From assembly GCA_035222895.1 (NCBI GenBank), contig JAVYIG010000864.1:115001-179000 (forward strand): a stretch of DNA of 64,000 nucleotides. The letters are read 5' to 3'. The position numbers and the translations under genes were made by a program. Below are positions 49,488 to 62,089 of this stretch, piece by piece (positions within the stretch are counted from its first letter, which is position 1; the number at the start of each line of letters is the position of its first letter). The notes under the pieces are model-generated. The model was given only the letters and a program-made list of their open reading frames with translations. It ran no database searches and was not told where the DNA came from. This DNA comes from Strongylocentrotus droebachiensis (Eukaryota; Echinodermata; Echinoidea; Camarodonta; Strongylocentrotidae).

Positions 49488-49636
49488 ACTAGTTTGGCCA
49501 GGGGGATAAGACCTCCCTGCGTGGTCACTGACAGGTGGTTATCTCATCAAATCAGCTCTCAATTAACATGATAAAAAGAGGATCATGGGGGACCAGCAGG
49601 CACTGATTAGGCATTTTTTGCTATATAGAGGGCGCA
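49488..49636 (+). repeat. Dispersed repeat family 2, copy C
   Basis: Near copy A in GCACTAGTTTGGC, GACCTCCCTGCGTGGTC, AGGTGGTTATCTCATCAAAT and CAGCTCTCAATTAACAT, and near copy B in GAGGATCATGGGGGACC. Ends at TATAGAGGGCGCAG, where it passes into a GC-richer block. Confidence 0.65.
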
Positions 49637-49639
49637 GTT

Positions 49640-49965
49640 GAGTCTTAACTTTTTGCCCCAATCTCCTGCTTTGGTTATCTCCTCACCTCACCCTGCACTG
49701 TTCCAGGACGACACCGTCCGTTCCCCCGGCCAGCATGGGCAGGGTGAAATAAATCACCTCATATGCGACTCCTCTAGCTGGCCAGGCCTAATTAATACTT
49801 GCTGCTTCTAAACGCATCGTTGCCACCCTTCCGTGGTACGATGGTCACGAGACGATACGCCTCATGGTCGCCGAGAAAATACCAGCTCCGTTCAACCTTA
49901 GGACCCTAGCCTACTGTGCACAACCGCACACACCCTATACCATGCACACCCATATACCTGGAAAT
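49640..49965. other. GC-rich island of unknown origin
   Basis: Base composition is clearly richer in G+C than its surroundings (for example CACCGTCCGTTCCCCCGGCC). No long ORF or RNA fold recognised. It may be the body of a transposable element joined to repeat copy C. Confidence 0.35.
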
Positions 49966-49969
49966 GAGC

Positions 49970-51430
49970 ACTGGTAGATGAGTACTGGCAATGCCATTGC
50001 AATGTGAAGGAAACTAAATCAAAATATTTCAAATGCTTGAATATGTTGTATAAATGGGAATTATTTTGCGTTATGGGGTTTTGGAACTATCGAAATTATA
50101 ACAACTGACTGTAAATGGTCAAAATTATGACTGAAAATCAGAAAAAAGTGGCAAGAACCGGACATAGATTTGGGTACATGGGACTATGCCAATATGTGGC
50201 ATCAGAACATGGGCCAAACCTGTGAACTATTTCTAGTCATTCTTTAAAAATGATGTCAGCCCATACAGATCAATTATTTTCATAAGGCGATACCCTTTTC
50301 CATAGTCTTCCACATGTGATTTGAAAAAAACAAAGGCCTATAAATTATTTGTTCACCTTTTTTTCATCAGAACCAAAGCTTCTCTTTAACCGTTCGACCC
50401 ACCATTGGCATGTTAATAAAGCGTTCGGTTAAACAAATGCATGAAAACCTTTAATACAATAAAGCATACAAGTCTTAATAAGAAATTCAGGGGCTTAGTA
50501 AGCTAATTATATGTCCACACACCTTTTAATAATCTGATTCGATTGGTCTCGGATTGAATGACGACTGATGCAAATAAGGCTTTGACGGAGATAAAACTAC
50601 ACGACTTACATTTTAAGTCACATCCTACAGCCGGGAACGCCTCCCTTATAATCAACTCCCAAATTTAGAATGAACGTTAAATGTTCAAACAATTGACAGT
50701 CGCCCAGTTTTGTCATGGAGATTGATTAATCAAAGGTATTCAGCAAGTTACCAACAAATTACTAACACATAATATTTAATGTACACCAGGCACATTCCTT
50801 TCCACCTTACCACCAACAGTGGAATACCACTACCCATGCATGATAACAAAATATTTGGTATAATTTCTTCTTTTTTGTTGGGGAGGGGGATGGGTGTTAC
50901 AAGTTGATACCGTTGTTATGTTATGCTAATTCTGTAAAGCGTAATTTGAAGTAATACTACTAGAGTCTATATCTAATTTGTGCTCTGCCATGCGTGGTGT
51001 CTCATGATGTATTTAATGATTAGGTTATTCTGCTTTGAAACTAAAATTCACTATAGTGACCATGTCTTTTTGTTTCACGTTATATTCGTAGCAACATACA
51101 GGTTAATAGTTAACACATCAGTAAATAGTTTCAATCAAAATAAACTTTTAAAGCAAATCTTGGAATTTATGACTTACCAGATGTTAGTTGGTCCCGTGTA
51201 GTTTTTTTCTTCTTCTAATCGCAGAGAAGAATGGTTAAAAGCTTGATAGTTAAACGAACGCTTTGAAAAAACCTGCTCCAAACTAGATTAAAACTTAAAA
51301 GAAACGAAAATAAGAAATATCCGTTTAAAGTCACTAAATGATTGCCACACTTCCACCCTATGTCAGCGCCTTTCCGTGGCTACAACCAAAACGACTCAAA
51401 CATACGGCAAACTTCTCTCGGCGGATCTGA
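49970..51430. other. Intergenic, nothing recognised
   Basis: AT-rich DNA downstream (minus direction) of the promoter-like block at 51.47 kb. I could not find a coding exon in it. Confidence 0.3.
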
Positions 51431-51466
51431 TAGGTTCTAGGGACACGCAACGCTGCTCAGCAAGGC

Positions 51467-51618
51467 CTTTTATAACCGCCATCCCTGCACCGTTTCTCTT
51501 GAATATGCATTAGCCTGTAACGTGACGTCACACTACTGCTGATAGCACGGGGGCACCGATTGGCGGATAACTCGAATGTGTGGTTGTATATGTTTGCATT
51601 GTAGAGCTCTCTGATTGG
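51467..51618 (-). promoter_or_regulatory. Compact minus-strand promoter: CCAAT x2, CRE, octamer, TATA
   Basis: Read on the minus strand from upstream: CCAAT (51618-51614), CCAAT (51563-51559), a full CRE TGACGTCA (51530-51523), an octamer-like ATGCATAT (51510-51503) and TATAAAAG (51474-51467). A start near 51440 is expected. Order, spacing and strand agree, which is unlikely by chance. CREs of this kind are common in neuropeptide and CREB-responsive promoters. No exon is recognised just downstream. The only minus-strand gene found in the window, the secreted-peptide gene, lies 44 kb away and would need a very long first intron. Confidence 0.55.
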
Positions 51619-51924
51619 CAGTTCACCGTATGACGTTTATGGCAGCATTTTAGACTGTCATATTCAATAATTTCCGCGACCAGCATTTAATTGATATGCG
51701 GAAAAGCTAAAGACAGTCATGCACTGGCAAAGAGGAAGAAAGTTCGAACTAGGGAAGCAACATGGATGGTGAAATTTCACAAATAATCCGGAAGAGGAAA
51801 AATCTAGGGGAGGTACATTAGGGTAGAAAATGTCTGAATCTGTTAAGCTTTGTATGTATTGCTTTGCCCTAGAGAGATGGGCTTGCTAAAAAATAAGAAT
51901 TTACATTAATTCCGAATCCCATCA

Positions 51925-52300
51925 GGAGAGAGAGAGAGAGAGAAAGGGAGGTGGCTACAAAGAGAAATATAAAGACAGAGACAGAAAGTTTGAGAGATAG
52001 AAAGAGAGAGAGAGAGAGAGGAAGAGAGAGCGGGAGAAAGAGAGATAGGGAGATAAAATGAAGGGGGATAATTTGTAGAGACGAACAGACAGCGATGCTT
52101 ATTTTTTAAATTTTTTTTTGCATAAAGGAGGCGAGTACTTTTCAATATGACACACTATTATAACATAAGTACATGTATTACGATGTACAGGAACAAGTAT
52201 CATTGCACATGAACCGAAAAGGTTTATATACACAACAATGCAAACACGGCCCACCCCCCCCCCCCCAAAAAAAAAAAAAAAAAAAAAAGAGAGAGAGAGG
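51925..52300. repeat. GA tracts and a C/A homopolymer block
   Basis: GA-rich tracts at 51925-52050; poly-C then poly-A at about 52251-52290. Leu/Ser- and Phe/Gly-rich ORFs are artefacts. Confidence 0.85.
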
Positions 52301-52309
52301 AAAACAAAA

Positions 52310-53690
52310 TACAAGACATTTACAAAAATGAGAAAAAGGATATATAACAGAAAATGTTATACTTTTTTTCTTTTATTACTCCTTTGATATTGGAGAAAAT
52401 AAAATTATTCCCTTTGATTTGCTCCATCAGTTTTTCCTTGCATGTTCTTGATGGTAAAAGGCATAGATAAATGAAAACACAAACAACATAAAATGTCATA
52501 ACATCTGGAGGGTGAGCTTTGACCATACAATATACTCCTGCTATTTTTGTTTGTGTGGTAACATTCTTCACCAGCCATGTGAACTAAAATCCATCTTTCC
52601 ACCCAGTTGACGCTAACGAATTGAGAGTGTCTTTCTTCACGCGCAGTAGTGAGCATGCCGGATAGATATGCAGATAATTATCAATATCTATTTGCTCTGA
52701 CATAGGACGGATAATTCTCTTATTTTAGAGTTAAAACTACTCTCATAGAAGATGATCACCCTTACTCAAGGGGGATGGTGAGGTCAAGGTGTTATTGTTT
52801 GGGTTGTAGGTAGAGGTCGACGATATCTCAATTCTTATCATCCTCGCTGCGCCTCGTTGAAAAGGCATGTTTCCATTGAAAGATTTTGCTCGTTGCTCAT
52901 ATTTTGTTTACTTATTCGATGTACACCAGCCTTTTCTATATTGTAAACAAATTATTTACGACTCATCATTATATAAAAAAGGGCCTAGATTAACGTTAAC
53001 ATTTTTTGTTCTTTTTCAATGTTACATTATTGATAACGAAAATAATACATTAAGCGCTCTTTACACATCAGTTCCTGTTAACTGTATTGATGAGCAACTT
53101 AATTTAGCAGTTCAATCCGTTCAAAACACAAATAACATGCAGGGTATTGATTAAGCTCCTTGAGTTTATTTTGAATTTCTGTCTGCATTATTTAATCAAA
53201 AAAGGTTTTGGATAATGAAGATTAAATCTTTACTTTCCTACCGCATCAATTATTTTTTCAAATTTTTCATCATTATAAGAGTGTTTCTCAGGAAGTAGAT
53301 TGCCAATCACTATTACATATTATTTGGGCATTAATACATGTTATCCTTTTCCAGATTGATTGTATTAACCGAGTGACCTACAAAGTATTGAGTAGCAAAC
53401 ATGTTAGTTTTGTCCACTTCTAATGACAATGGTAATGCCTTATACCATGTCTACATTCCAAATGAAAGTGGTGAGCAGCGGTAAGGGTTTTACTCCCGAC
53501 TTTAATTAATATTGACACATGTCATTGGACATACAACTACTGTGACGGGCCCTTTAATGAAACCGGTCGTAGACCATAATAACGACATTTAAAATTAACT
53601 GGTATTATTACTCCTGCTTGTAACGAAGACAAAATCTTTATTGTACTATCGTATATACTATCGTATAATGAAATGCATTAAGTACTCCTG
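52310..53690. other. Intergenic, nothing recognised
   Basis: AT-rich. A + strand frame ending near 53154 (CYIIDNENNTLSALYTSVPV) looks somewhat protein-like, but no acceptor precedes it and no family is recognised. Confidence 0.3.
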
Positions 53691-53691
53691 G

Positions 53692-53839
53692 GCCTGTTTC
53701 ATTACAAATGTAATTAACAACGAGAAAACAAGATACCTTTATTGCTATAAGCTACTGAAATTCTTTCATTTGATTGGTTGATAGGATATGCATCAACGAA
53801 TTGTAGGATTGTTATTAATACGTTTTATAAAACAGTTCC
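53692..53839. mobile_element. 148-bp fold-back element
   Basis: The left end CCTGTTTCATTACAAATGTA pairs imperfectly with the reverse complement of the right end (CTGTTTTATAAAACGTATTA). It has a central TTTGATTGGTTG, like the TGATTGGCTG in the element at 62090-62235. Probably a relative in the same class of small fold-back elements. Confidence 0.4.
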
Positions 53840-54350
53840 ATTACATAATTATAAAAGTAAGCACTGAAACATGGCATCAGTATTTTTCGGAATGGTTATT
53901 TACAGAATCATCACATCCCTGTTTTTAACCGAAGCAATGGGAACGCTACCCAATTTCAACTCGCTCACTTGGGAAATAAAGAACAGAGGAACAAATATAC
54001 AAGTATCCTGTTAACTTTATATCATCCTTTCTCCCCAGTGTATAGATATATGCAATTGAATCAAGTAACACCTCATTGCTTAGCTTATTTCATGACTCTG
54101 GAAACCCTTTTATGCACTTTTCATTTTTTAAGCATGTTAGCTGCAATATGCTTTGAAGTTAACGTTACAATGGTAAACCACTGCCTGTGAGAATTATTTT
54201 ATTTAATAATACCTGTTTTTGCTTTCATAGCGTTTTTTCGGTTGTTTTGGTTTTATTTATATTTTTGCCTTCCGATTCGATGGATCATCGTTGCTGTTTG
54301 TAAATATGTTTTAAATGTTTTGATTTACTTTGCGATTGCAATAGTCTGTG

Positions 54351-54418
54351 TTTTGTGGGTGTGTGTGTGTGTGTTGTGTATGCGCTCATGTGTAATGGAA
54401 TGTATGAGGGCGTGGGGG

Positions 54419-54452
<34 letters not shown>

Positions 54453-54455
54453 GTA
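54351..54455. repeat. (TG)n microsatellite
   Basis: Two TG runs around GTGGGGG. Cys/Val-rich and His/Thr-rich ORFs are artefacts. Confidence 0.9.
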
Positions 54456-54799
54456 TTTATAATATTTCCAAATGTTTAACAAATGTCTGTTAAAAAAACT
54501 ATTTATAAATTTGAGCATTCATTTGTTTTCTAGTATAAAGGACTAATTTTTAAACATGTTAACATAGTAACATATCACAAAAACGTTTATATCACATGGA
54601 ATTTGTATGCAAATATACAATATTAGTGTACTTTATACTATACTAAGTATTTGTGTATTATGTATTTGCATTTTGTGATGTGTATTGATGCATACATTTT
54701 CACGTAATGTATACGCTGAGAGTGAGAAGACAAAACAAAAGAGATAGAGAGACAATTTGAATTATTGTAATTTGATAGCCTTTAAACCGAAATATATAT

Positions 54800-57578
54800 G
54801 GGTCATTCCATCGGGTTGGGTCTTTTCAGCATTTTCATGTGTTTGAATGTTTAGAAGCTATTTTCTCAAATTTAAATGTATTTTTAGAAAATTAAAAGTA
54901 TATTTTATTTAAGAGTAATGTATGACAGAATAAATAAACATGAAAACAGAAACTTGTTCATCATATTTTTTTTTTGGTGAGAGTTTAACTACCGATGTCT
55001 CAGCGATTTTAAGGGTGAAAGTTGTGACATGAAAACAAGTCATTTTCATGAACTCATTTCTGGAAAAAAATTCATCATAATGCAATGTTTCCTACTTAAA
55101 ACATGTCACCTTTAATACCCCTACTATGTCTGAGAAGCTCAGGTGAAATGTGCAAAAAATCGGCAAGTTATCCCATATTGAAAAAACACAATACCGACGT
55201 TACCAACAATGTCCTAAGCACTTTTTTCGTAACGGCGGTAATCTAACATTTTACACAAATTTAGCAGGATATTTTCTCAGAAACTTTCATCTTATTAGGC
55301 AGGTACAACCCCTGATGAACATATGTTAAAAGAATGACGATTAAATCGGTCGGTAAATACAAGAAAATAATTAATTTACCACAACAATCCCCCGCGATGT
55401 CCTTCATAATTTGGTAACGTCGGTGTGAAATTACGGTGTTTGAGATCAAACCAGCCCGCTAGCTTCAGTTTTTGGTGTTAAAATGACCTGCTAGTTATTC
55501 ACGAACGCGCACACATGTTTTTTGATGGTGTGCGACGACCTACCCCTGAGCTGCAACCACAAACGTGACAATGTCCATATAACGTCGGGCAGCCATTTTC
55601 GCCCGTCAGCGCCCAAATTGGTACGTAATATGTATTTGAAGTTATTTTTATAGCCCGAATTATTATCATAGACAATGAAATTCCATTTTGTTTAAATGTA
55701 ATTCCGTTTTAAATTGTGTTATTTATAGCTTAAAACGGTTTCAAAACCATCACGTGTGAGTGAATATTTTACTGTTGTCCCACATACTAATATATGTGTT
55801 ATAACGAAACATGCAAAATCGTTGCCGGACTTTTCCCCTTAAAAAGCTAATTTCTTAGACAGAAATTGAATTTTGTTATAAGAATCCCGTAAATAAAGAT
55901 ATAACTGATGTTCCTATACCTCAGAATTTTTCTCACAACTGTTAAATTAATTAATATTAATTATATGATGCCATTAATTGTCATTGAAAAATGATGGCTA
56001 AGCCTAAGGAAAAACACAAGTTATTTAAAATTGTTAGGAAGTTCAATCTAAGGCCCGACATATCCAACTTTTGGGCAAAAAAGGGGGTTGGAGTTGAGAT
56101 AGAGAAAAATGGAGAGAGCTAAAGGGGAGAGGGCATGCGACCCCTCCCCCGATTCAATTAGAATTGGATACATAATGATTTTTTTTTTTTTTTTTTTTTT
56201 TAATAATTTTTTTTAAATATTTTTTTTAAAAATAAAATCATTATTGATGTTTGCCATGTGGCTCCCACTCCCCCCTCCTACAAAGGTTAAAGGGAGGTTA
56301 AAGGGTTTTCACCACCTACCCTCCCCTCCAAAAAATAAGATATAAAACAATAATGATAAATAACAACAAAAAAAAAAAAATAAGAAATTAATAATTTAAC
56401 ACAAATATTGAACTTAAAAGAATAATAAATAATAATAAATGAAAACCAAATACCTACTTCTATTTGGGCATGCAAAACTAGCCAAACGTGAGGATGATGC
56501 CTCCCTATCCATCTTGCAATCCTCTGTGTAGTTGTTCCATCCTTAATTCTTACATGTTACAATGTACAAGTACTCATAATTATCAACCAGAACACACATT
56601 TTGAAATGAAAATAGTCACAGAAGCAATTTACAGTTTTGTTTTATTTTTATCTCATTTAATATTGTTTACTCATTTGTTTTTATTTATTTCTTTTCATGC
56701 ATATTTATTAGATTGCTGCCTGAGGATTCAGCTCCGGCAGAGAGATCGATCAAGAGAGCAGGCAAAATGACAAGTCATCGAAATATTCCTGGAAACGAAG
56801 ATCTTTCCAATCTAATCACTATTTTGAAGAAGTATAAAGTTAATCATTAATATCAACCAATACACCTATTGTATGAATATTTTGTTTTTTTATTTACTGG
56901 TCAATGGATGAAAGATATTTCAGATGACATTTGATATAGTCTGTCATGTTTAAATGAGTATAAGAGGTCAGTAACTCTAATATCATACGGATGTTACTCG
57001 GACATGATGTCCATGTAACATTGGTATTTCGAGGTGTTGAGGTGAATATAGACCATAAATCTTGCAGCTTTCCTTTCATTTGTGTCATCATCTCATTTAA
57101 TATGTTTCATGCATCAATTAATTGGCACATTTCTTAGAATGCAGCCAAGATTTTCTATGCAAGAGAAAAGATAACCCTTTAGAAGAAAAACATGATCTGA
57201 AAATTGCTAGTTCCTCATTTGTTTCATGTTTATAAGTTGATATAATGTTGCTGTGTTCAAGTTTTGAGTATTCTAAACTATTGCTCCCATCATCTTAATG
57301 TTTTCCACACCAAAAAAAAGTGGAGTACAGACTGTAACAAAGTTTCAGGTCAGAAAATAAAAGAGCAAGTAAAAAAAGATGTCCTTGTAACGTTGGTATT
57401 TTGTTGTGTCTGTTTTTTCATTTTAAATGTAAGTGTGCAAAGGAATACACACAATTCCAATGGAATCTATTGTAGGATTGGTGTTAGAAACAGGATATAA
57501 CAATAAACAAATTATTCACCAACTCTGAATTTTGAACCTTCATGTCACAATTTATGACCCAACCCGATGGAATGACCC
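54800..57578. mobile_element. 2.78-kb DNA element with 23-bp terminal inverted repeats
   Basis: Perfect 23-bp ends: GGGTCATTCCATCGGGTTGG(GTC) at 54800-54822, reverse complement at 57556-57578. Flanks are AT-rich and nearly the same (ATATATAT / ATATATAA), giving a possible 6-8-bp duplication. Inside are a T homopolymer (about 56178-56201), a direct repeat of about 35 bp (57006 and 57378), and a plus-strand exon-like piece after TTTATTAG at about 56711 (LLPEDSAPAERSIKRAGKMT) that stops near 56850. No transposase motif was recognised. Likely a non-autonomous or decayed cut-and-paste transposon, superfamily unknown; 8-bp duplications would suit hAT or P. Confidence 0.7.
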
Positions 57579-57584
57579 ATATAT

Positions 57585-59630
57585 AATACATACATGTACG
57601 ATGGTGATACTACGGAAATGATTTGAGGCACATAAATCAGTTTAAACCAGAATTTGGGAGAAAAAAGAAACATATCCGATTTACAGGCGTTATGCTTCAT
57701 TTAGCATTTCTCCGAAGGAGGTTTATAGGGGAAAGATGGAGACTGAGATAAAATGTTTGAAATGAGATTACCCCGACACGAGGTTGGAAGAAGCATTCTC
57801 GAGAAGGGGCAGTTTGAGAGATTTGATCAAGACGGTGGGAGGGATGAAAACGAGATCAACCAAATTATCCGTACAGTTTCCATCATAATAAAACACAACC
57901 AAAACACAGCCCCCAAAAAAAGAAAGAAAGAAGAAGATATGTTCTATATCCTAATGTATCGTCCATATATTTTATGTCATATTCCATTATAAAGCCTGGG
58001 TCACACAATAGGCGTATGACCGTTTGCCGAGTTCTGATAACAATAATAAGCTGCGACCATTGACTAGCAATTTGAAAAAACTTTAGAGTGGGTGATCTGT
58101 TGCAAAAAGGTTGCGGGGGCAGAATCTGGAGAACTATGCACTGGACCACAACACCTCTACCATTAACCCAATTAAAACTTGTTACCCATTATATCATAAA
58201 TTATACACCACATAACTCTGTTTGAGGCAATGTTCGATTCAATTCATATAAAATGGTCCGCTTATTACATGAATAAAGGATCACCTTCTTATCATAACAA
58301 TTCTAAAACGAGCCCAAGATACGCTCTAAATCTTTATTTTCATAGCTAGGGATATGTTGTTTACAGTCCTGTTACGAAGTAGAGTAACAATATGAATTAG
58401 CGCAACTACATATCATGATCATGGGTAAAGAAAATCTTAATTATGGTAATGAACTTCTGAGAGAGGAAAATACGAATTAAATCAATGCAATTAGTAGGCT
58501 AAATGTTCTTCTATATAGTCTATTGTATTGGATATTTGCTTTGCTAATGGCTTTATTTTATAGGCAACAAGAAAATTCGGATAAAAAGGTTTGTCCACTA
58601 AATAATAAAAACATCATTACTACAGTGAGGCGTCGCCGGAAACAGGAAATGGGTGTGGGGTTTCCTGTTAGTGGCTTTAAAAATGAGGGTTTCAGGATCA
58701 AACCAAAGTCCATGATATATAGTTCTCATTAATGAGATCATGCACTATATTGTACGTTTCGAAACTACCCCCTGTAGATGATTAGAATTTAATTGCTTTG
58801 TCAAAATATTTTAATCCGAACTTGAAAACAAAAGCTGTGGACTCGATGCGTATTACACAAATTATTTATTTCACTTCTTTTTTTACAGAGAAAATATCAA
58901 TAAGTCCTTTACGTTGATATAAAAGATTTCTAGCTTAAAAAAAAAAACAACATTTCTACAGGATATCCACTGTCAAGCATCTTCACGAAAAGAAAAACAA
59001 AAGGACAGACTGACAGACAAAAGAACGAACGAAGGACAGACATACGTATTAAAGAAGAAGAAACAAAGAAAGAAGGGCAGACACCAGATGCACAGTAACA
59101 TGCATAACGAGGGAAGCTGCCACAATACGACATTCAAATTGTAGAGCAATGTATGTTGATCATTTGCTGATGGGTATAGATAATGAGGCTGTGCCACCAT
59201 TTCAACGACAAATGCATAATAGTGAATGTATATCGTGTTTTCTCTCTACATGTCGAAACCGAGCTCATTTACAAACTGGGTATATACCAAACATTGAGAA
59301 AAAAAGATGAAGACGCCATAGCCGAACAGAAAGAAAATAAAAAGAATACAGTTGCATTTTCTGAGCCCACCTGAGCTAGCTAGTTATGGTTGTAAATGAA
59401 TGACGTGACCTCTGATTGAAGAGAGAAACTGAGGCCGATGGACGCCATTTTGCACCCGCTCATCAAGTTCATATTGCGTGAATGGACGTTACGGAGAGAT
59501 CATCCTTAGTTTCGAGGTGGTAAAAGTCTATTAGTCTCCGCAAAGGTCACTTTCATATAGTGACGAAATTCTTGTCAAAATAATAATTTTTTCTCATAAA
59601 TACTCAGATGACCTCCCTGGTATAGATAGA
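57585..59630. other. Intergenic, nothing recognised
   Basis: AT-rich DNA with short unsupported ORFs only. Confidence 0.35.
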
Positions 59631-59634
59631 AGGT

Positions 59635-59815
59635 ATTGGGAAGGTCGGGACAAGAAGAGGAATAATGAAGGAGAGGAATGAATGAGAAGAAGTATATAAA
59701 AAAAAAAGAAGAAAGAGAACTAAATTAGAAAGAAGAAGAAGTAAAAGAAAAAGAAGAAGAAGAAGAAAAAGTACAAGAAAAATAGCAGAAGAAAAGGGGG
59801 ACAAAAAAGAAAGAC
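59635..59815. repeat. Purine tract (AGA/GAA)n
   Basis: AAGAAG-type trinucleotides with interruptions over about 170 bp. Leu/Phe-rich minus ORF is an artefact. Confidence 0.85.
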
Positions 59816-61255
59816 AATTTAACTCCCGTAAGACGATGGGACAAACATAAAGCGATGTCCGGTTTTATGATAATGTAATTTTAAAGCAGGTGATTTACCA
59901 GTAGGGACATGCGTTCAAATTTTGTTCTGCCTGTCATAATAAGGCCGCAAGGAAGAAAAAAAGCCCATCGACCTAACACTATTCCAATAGCCTTGTGTCC
60001 CACCTATTGGCAAGTATGATCATGACCATTGGCATATCACTTTATCCTTATATGAATCTTATGGGCAATGCAATTAATTTGGTTTTAAATTGCCTTGTTA
60101 AATTTCTCGAAAGTCTTGTTGTTTGCATACGTGATCTATGTTGGCCGTTCCTCATATTATTAGGTTTTAATTGGTCATCTTTCCAAGTCGTTTGGAAATA
60201 GTTTGTACATTCTTTGAAATTTCCGGTTTCTATATCTTTATGAAGGCACATGGTCTCGAAGGAGAGCTATGGATAGCGCAATTAATACAATCATTATGTA
60301 TATACACGGGTTCTGTGCCTGTGAGTTCTTTGAAATAGCAAAGGATAGCTGATATACATGATGATATTATTCAATCATCATGTGATTTGATAAGGAGTGA
60401 TTGGATAGAGTGATATGGCTTTGGGGAGTTGGTGTAAACCACGAAAATGCTAATATCTATCACATGCACAGTAAAAAGGTTGGGTTAAACTTGTCCTATG
60501 GGAGGGTCATTGTGAGTCCTACCAACTTCGAGGCAATTTCATGGATAATTTGAATAGTGTTTTGCTCAATCACGATCACAGTTTACTGCAAGTCATATCA
60601 CAATCGCCCAAGTTGGTTAGACACTATCTTTTTAGGTAATTTATATCCACTTTTTGTCTATATTTGTTTACAGTATGAAATAGTGAGTAGAGAAGAAAAA
60701 ACGGGAACCCATTCCCTGTACTTTTCTACTTTTAGCCCATGCTGCAGCCGACGATACCGACGTCCAAAGAGACCCGCATACCAATAGAGAGCCCAATAGA
60801 CCGATGCCCCACGAGATCAAATTCCCCTAGACAGTCCAAAGAAAGCTTTAATGATTATTTTGCTTTGCATAGAGAGTATAGAATCAGTCATTAGATGAAA
60901 AGAATACCTTTTGCATAATTTGTTTAACATTTAAGGAAGTCTCAGTCTCTTCGTGACATGCATGCAAATCTCAAACTTAAATGTAAAATAAGAATATAAT
61001 AATGTTAGGAAACGATAGAAGTACAGTAGATGATATACGTGACTCGTGACATCTTTATGTGTTTTCATCCATTTCCGCCGAAGGTCTTTTTCAAATCCCT
61101 CTTCCCCTCACAGATAAAGCCCTCGGTCTGATGATAGTTTTCTTTCCCTATGAAACTACCCATTTGGATCTATTCTATCTTTTGCATGAGTAGCATAAAA
61201 CGATTTGATTTTCCCCGAGTGATTTTATCACTACTGAAAAGCCTGCGATGTGCAC

Positions 61256-61474
61256 TTAAGATCTCTCCACCCTAACGCCAAATTTATCCCGTACAGGAAG
61301 AAAGTGCACTTCGAAGTCGAAGCGCAAAGTGTCAGCATCATTTTCGTCACCTTTGAAGAAGAGTTCTACAGATACATTTTTTAAACAAACAAAAGTAGTT
61401 ACCTTTATTCGGATATCAATATGGCAACGACATCCACCATACTGTGTTGTTGGGGGCTTCTGCATTTCGATCAT
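61256..61474 (-). CDS. Protein-like 72-codon ORF, unknown
   Basis: Not recognised. The C-terminal half reads like real protein: NVSVELFFKGDENDADTLRF then DFEVHFLPVRDKFGVRVERS. A donor-like AAAG|GTAACT and an acceptor-like TATCTGTAG lie inside, only about 45 nt apart, too short for a usual intron. No signal peptide. It may be a terminal exon of an unseen gene, a fragment of an element, or chance. Confidence 0.2.
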   Translation of the reverse strand: MIEMQKPPTTQYGGCRCHIDIRIKVTTFVCLKNVSVELFFKGDENDADTLRFDFEVHFLPVRDKFGVRVERS

Positions 61475-61654
61475 TATCAGCGCTGAATGTTTCTAATTAT
61501 GTTGTCATTATGGTTGTTGATACTCATAAATCCCGCAAAACAAGAATGTGAAATGAAATGCCCTTTCACTCTGCCCTAATTTGCTTACAACTTTGCTTAC
61601 AACGAAGAAAATGTGGTAGCCACACAGACAATTTTAGATTCCCTTCTCGGAAAG

Positions 61655-61667
61655 GGGGGGGGGGGGA

Positions 61668-61709
<42 letters not shown>

Positions 61710-61770
61710 AAAGAAAAAAAAAAGAAGAAGGATATTCGCATTTCTCATATATTTGCCCCCCCCCCCCACC
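61655..61770. repeat. Poly-G, (GA)n, poly-A and poly-C block
   Basis: Successive homopolymer and dinucleotide tracts. Proline- and Arg/Glu-rich ORFs are artefacts. Confidence 0.9.
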
Positions 61771-62089
61771 CGATCAGTTTTAGAAGGAGATCAGAAACAT
61801 GTATAACAGTACATTTAGAACGTGCTTTTATCATGACTATGGGGACATCATAGGAGACTAACGGCTCAGCGATCGAAAAAATAACATGGAAAAGTGAATC
61901 ATATTTTACTATAGACAACAACGTAAAAACAACAAGAAACAAACTAGCAAAAAAAGGGCAATTTTTAAAGAAAACGTCATGAATACCAGTTCTCCGAAAA
62001 TCAATTGAAATGAGTGTATTAAATTGTAAACGTGTTCCAACGAGATGTAGGTGAACCTATGACGGTTTCATGAAACAAACCCTAAACCT

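Noticed and set aside
53871..54014. A 47-codon ORF with a signal-peptide-like start (MASVFFGMVIYRIITSLFLT) and a TATA box upstream.
   Set aside because: The TATAAAAG at 53850-53857 is only 14 bp before the ATG, so the ATG would not be in its transcript. No good donor or further exon follows, and the frame stops at once.
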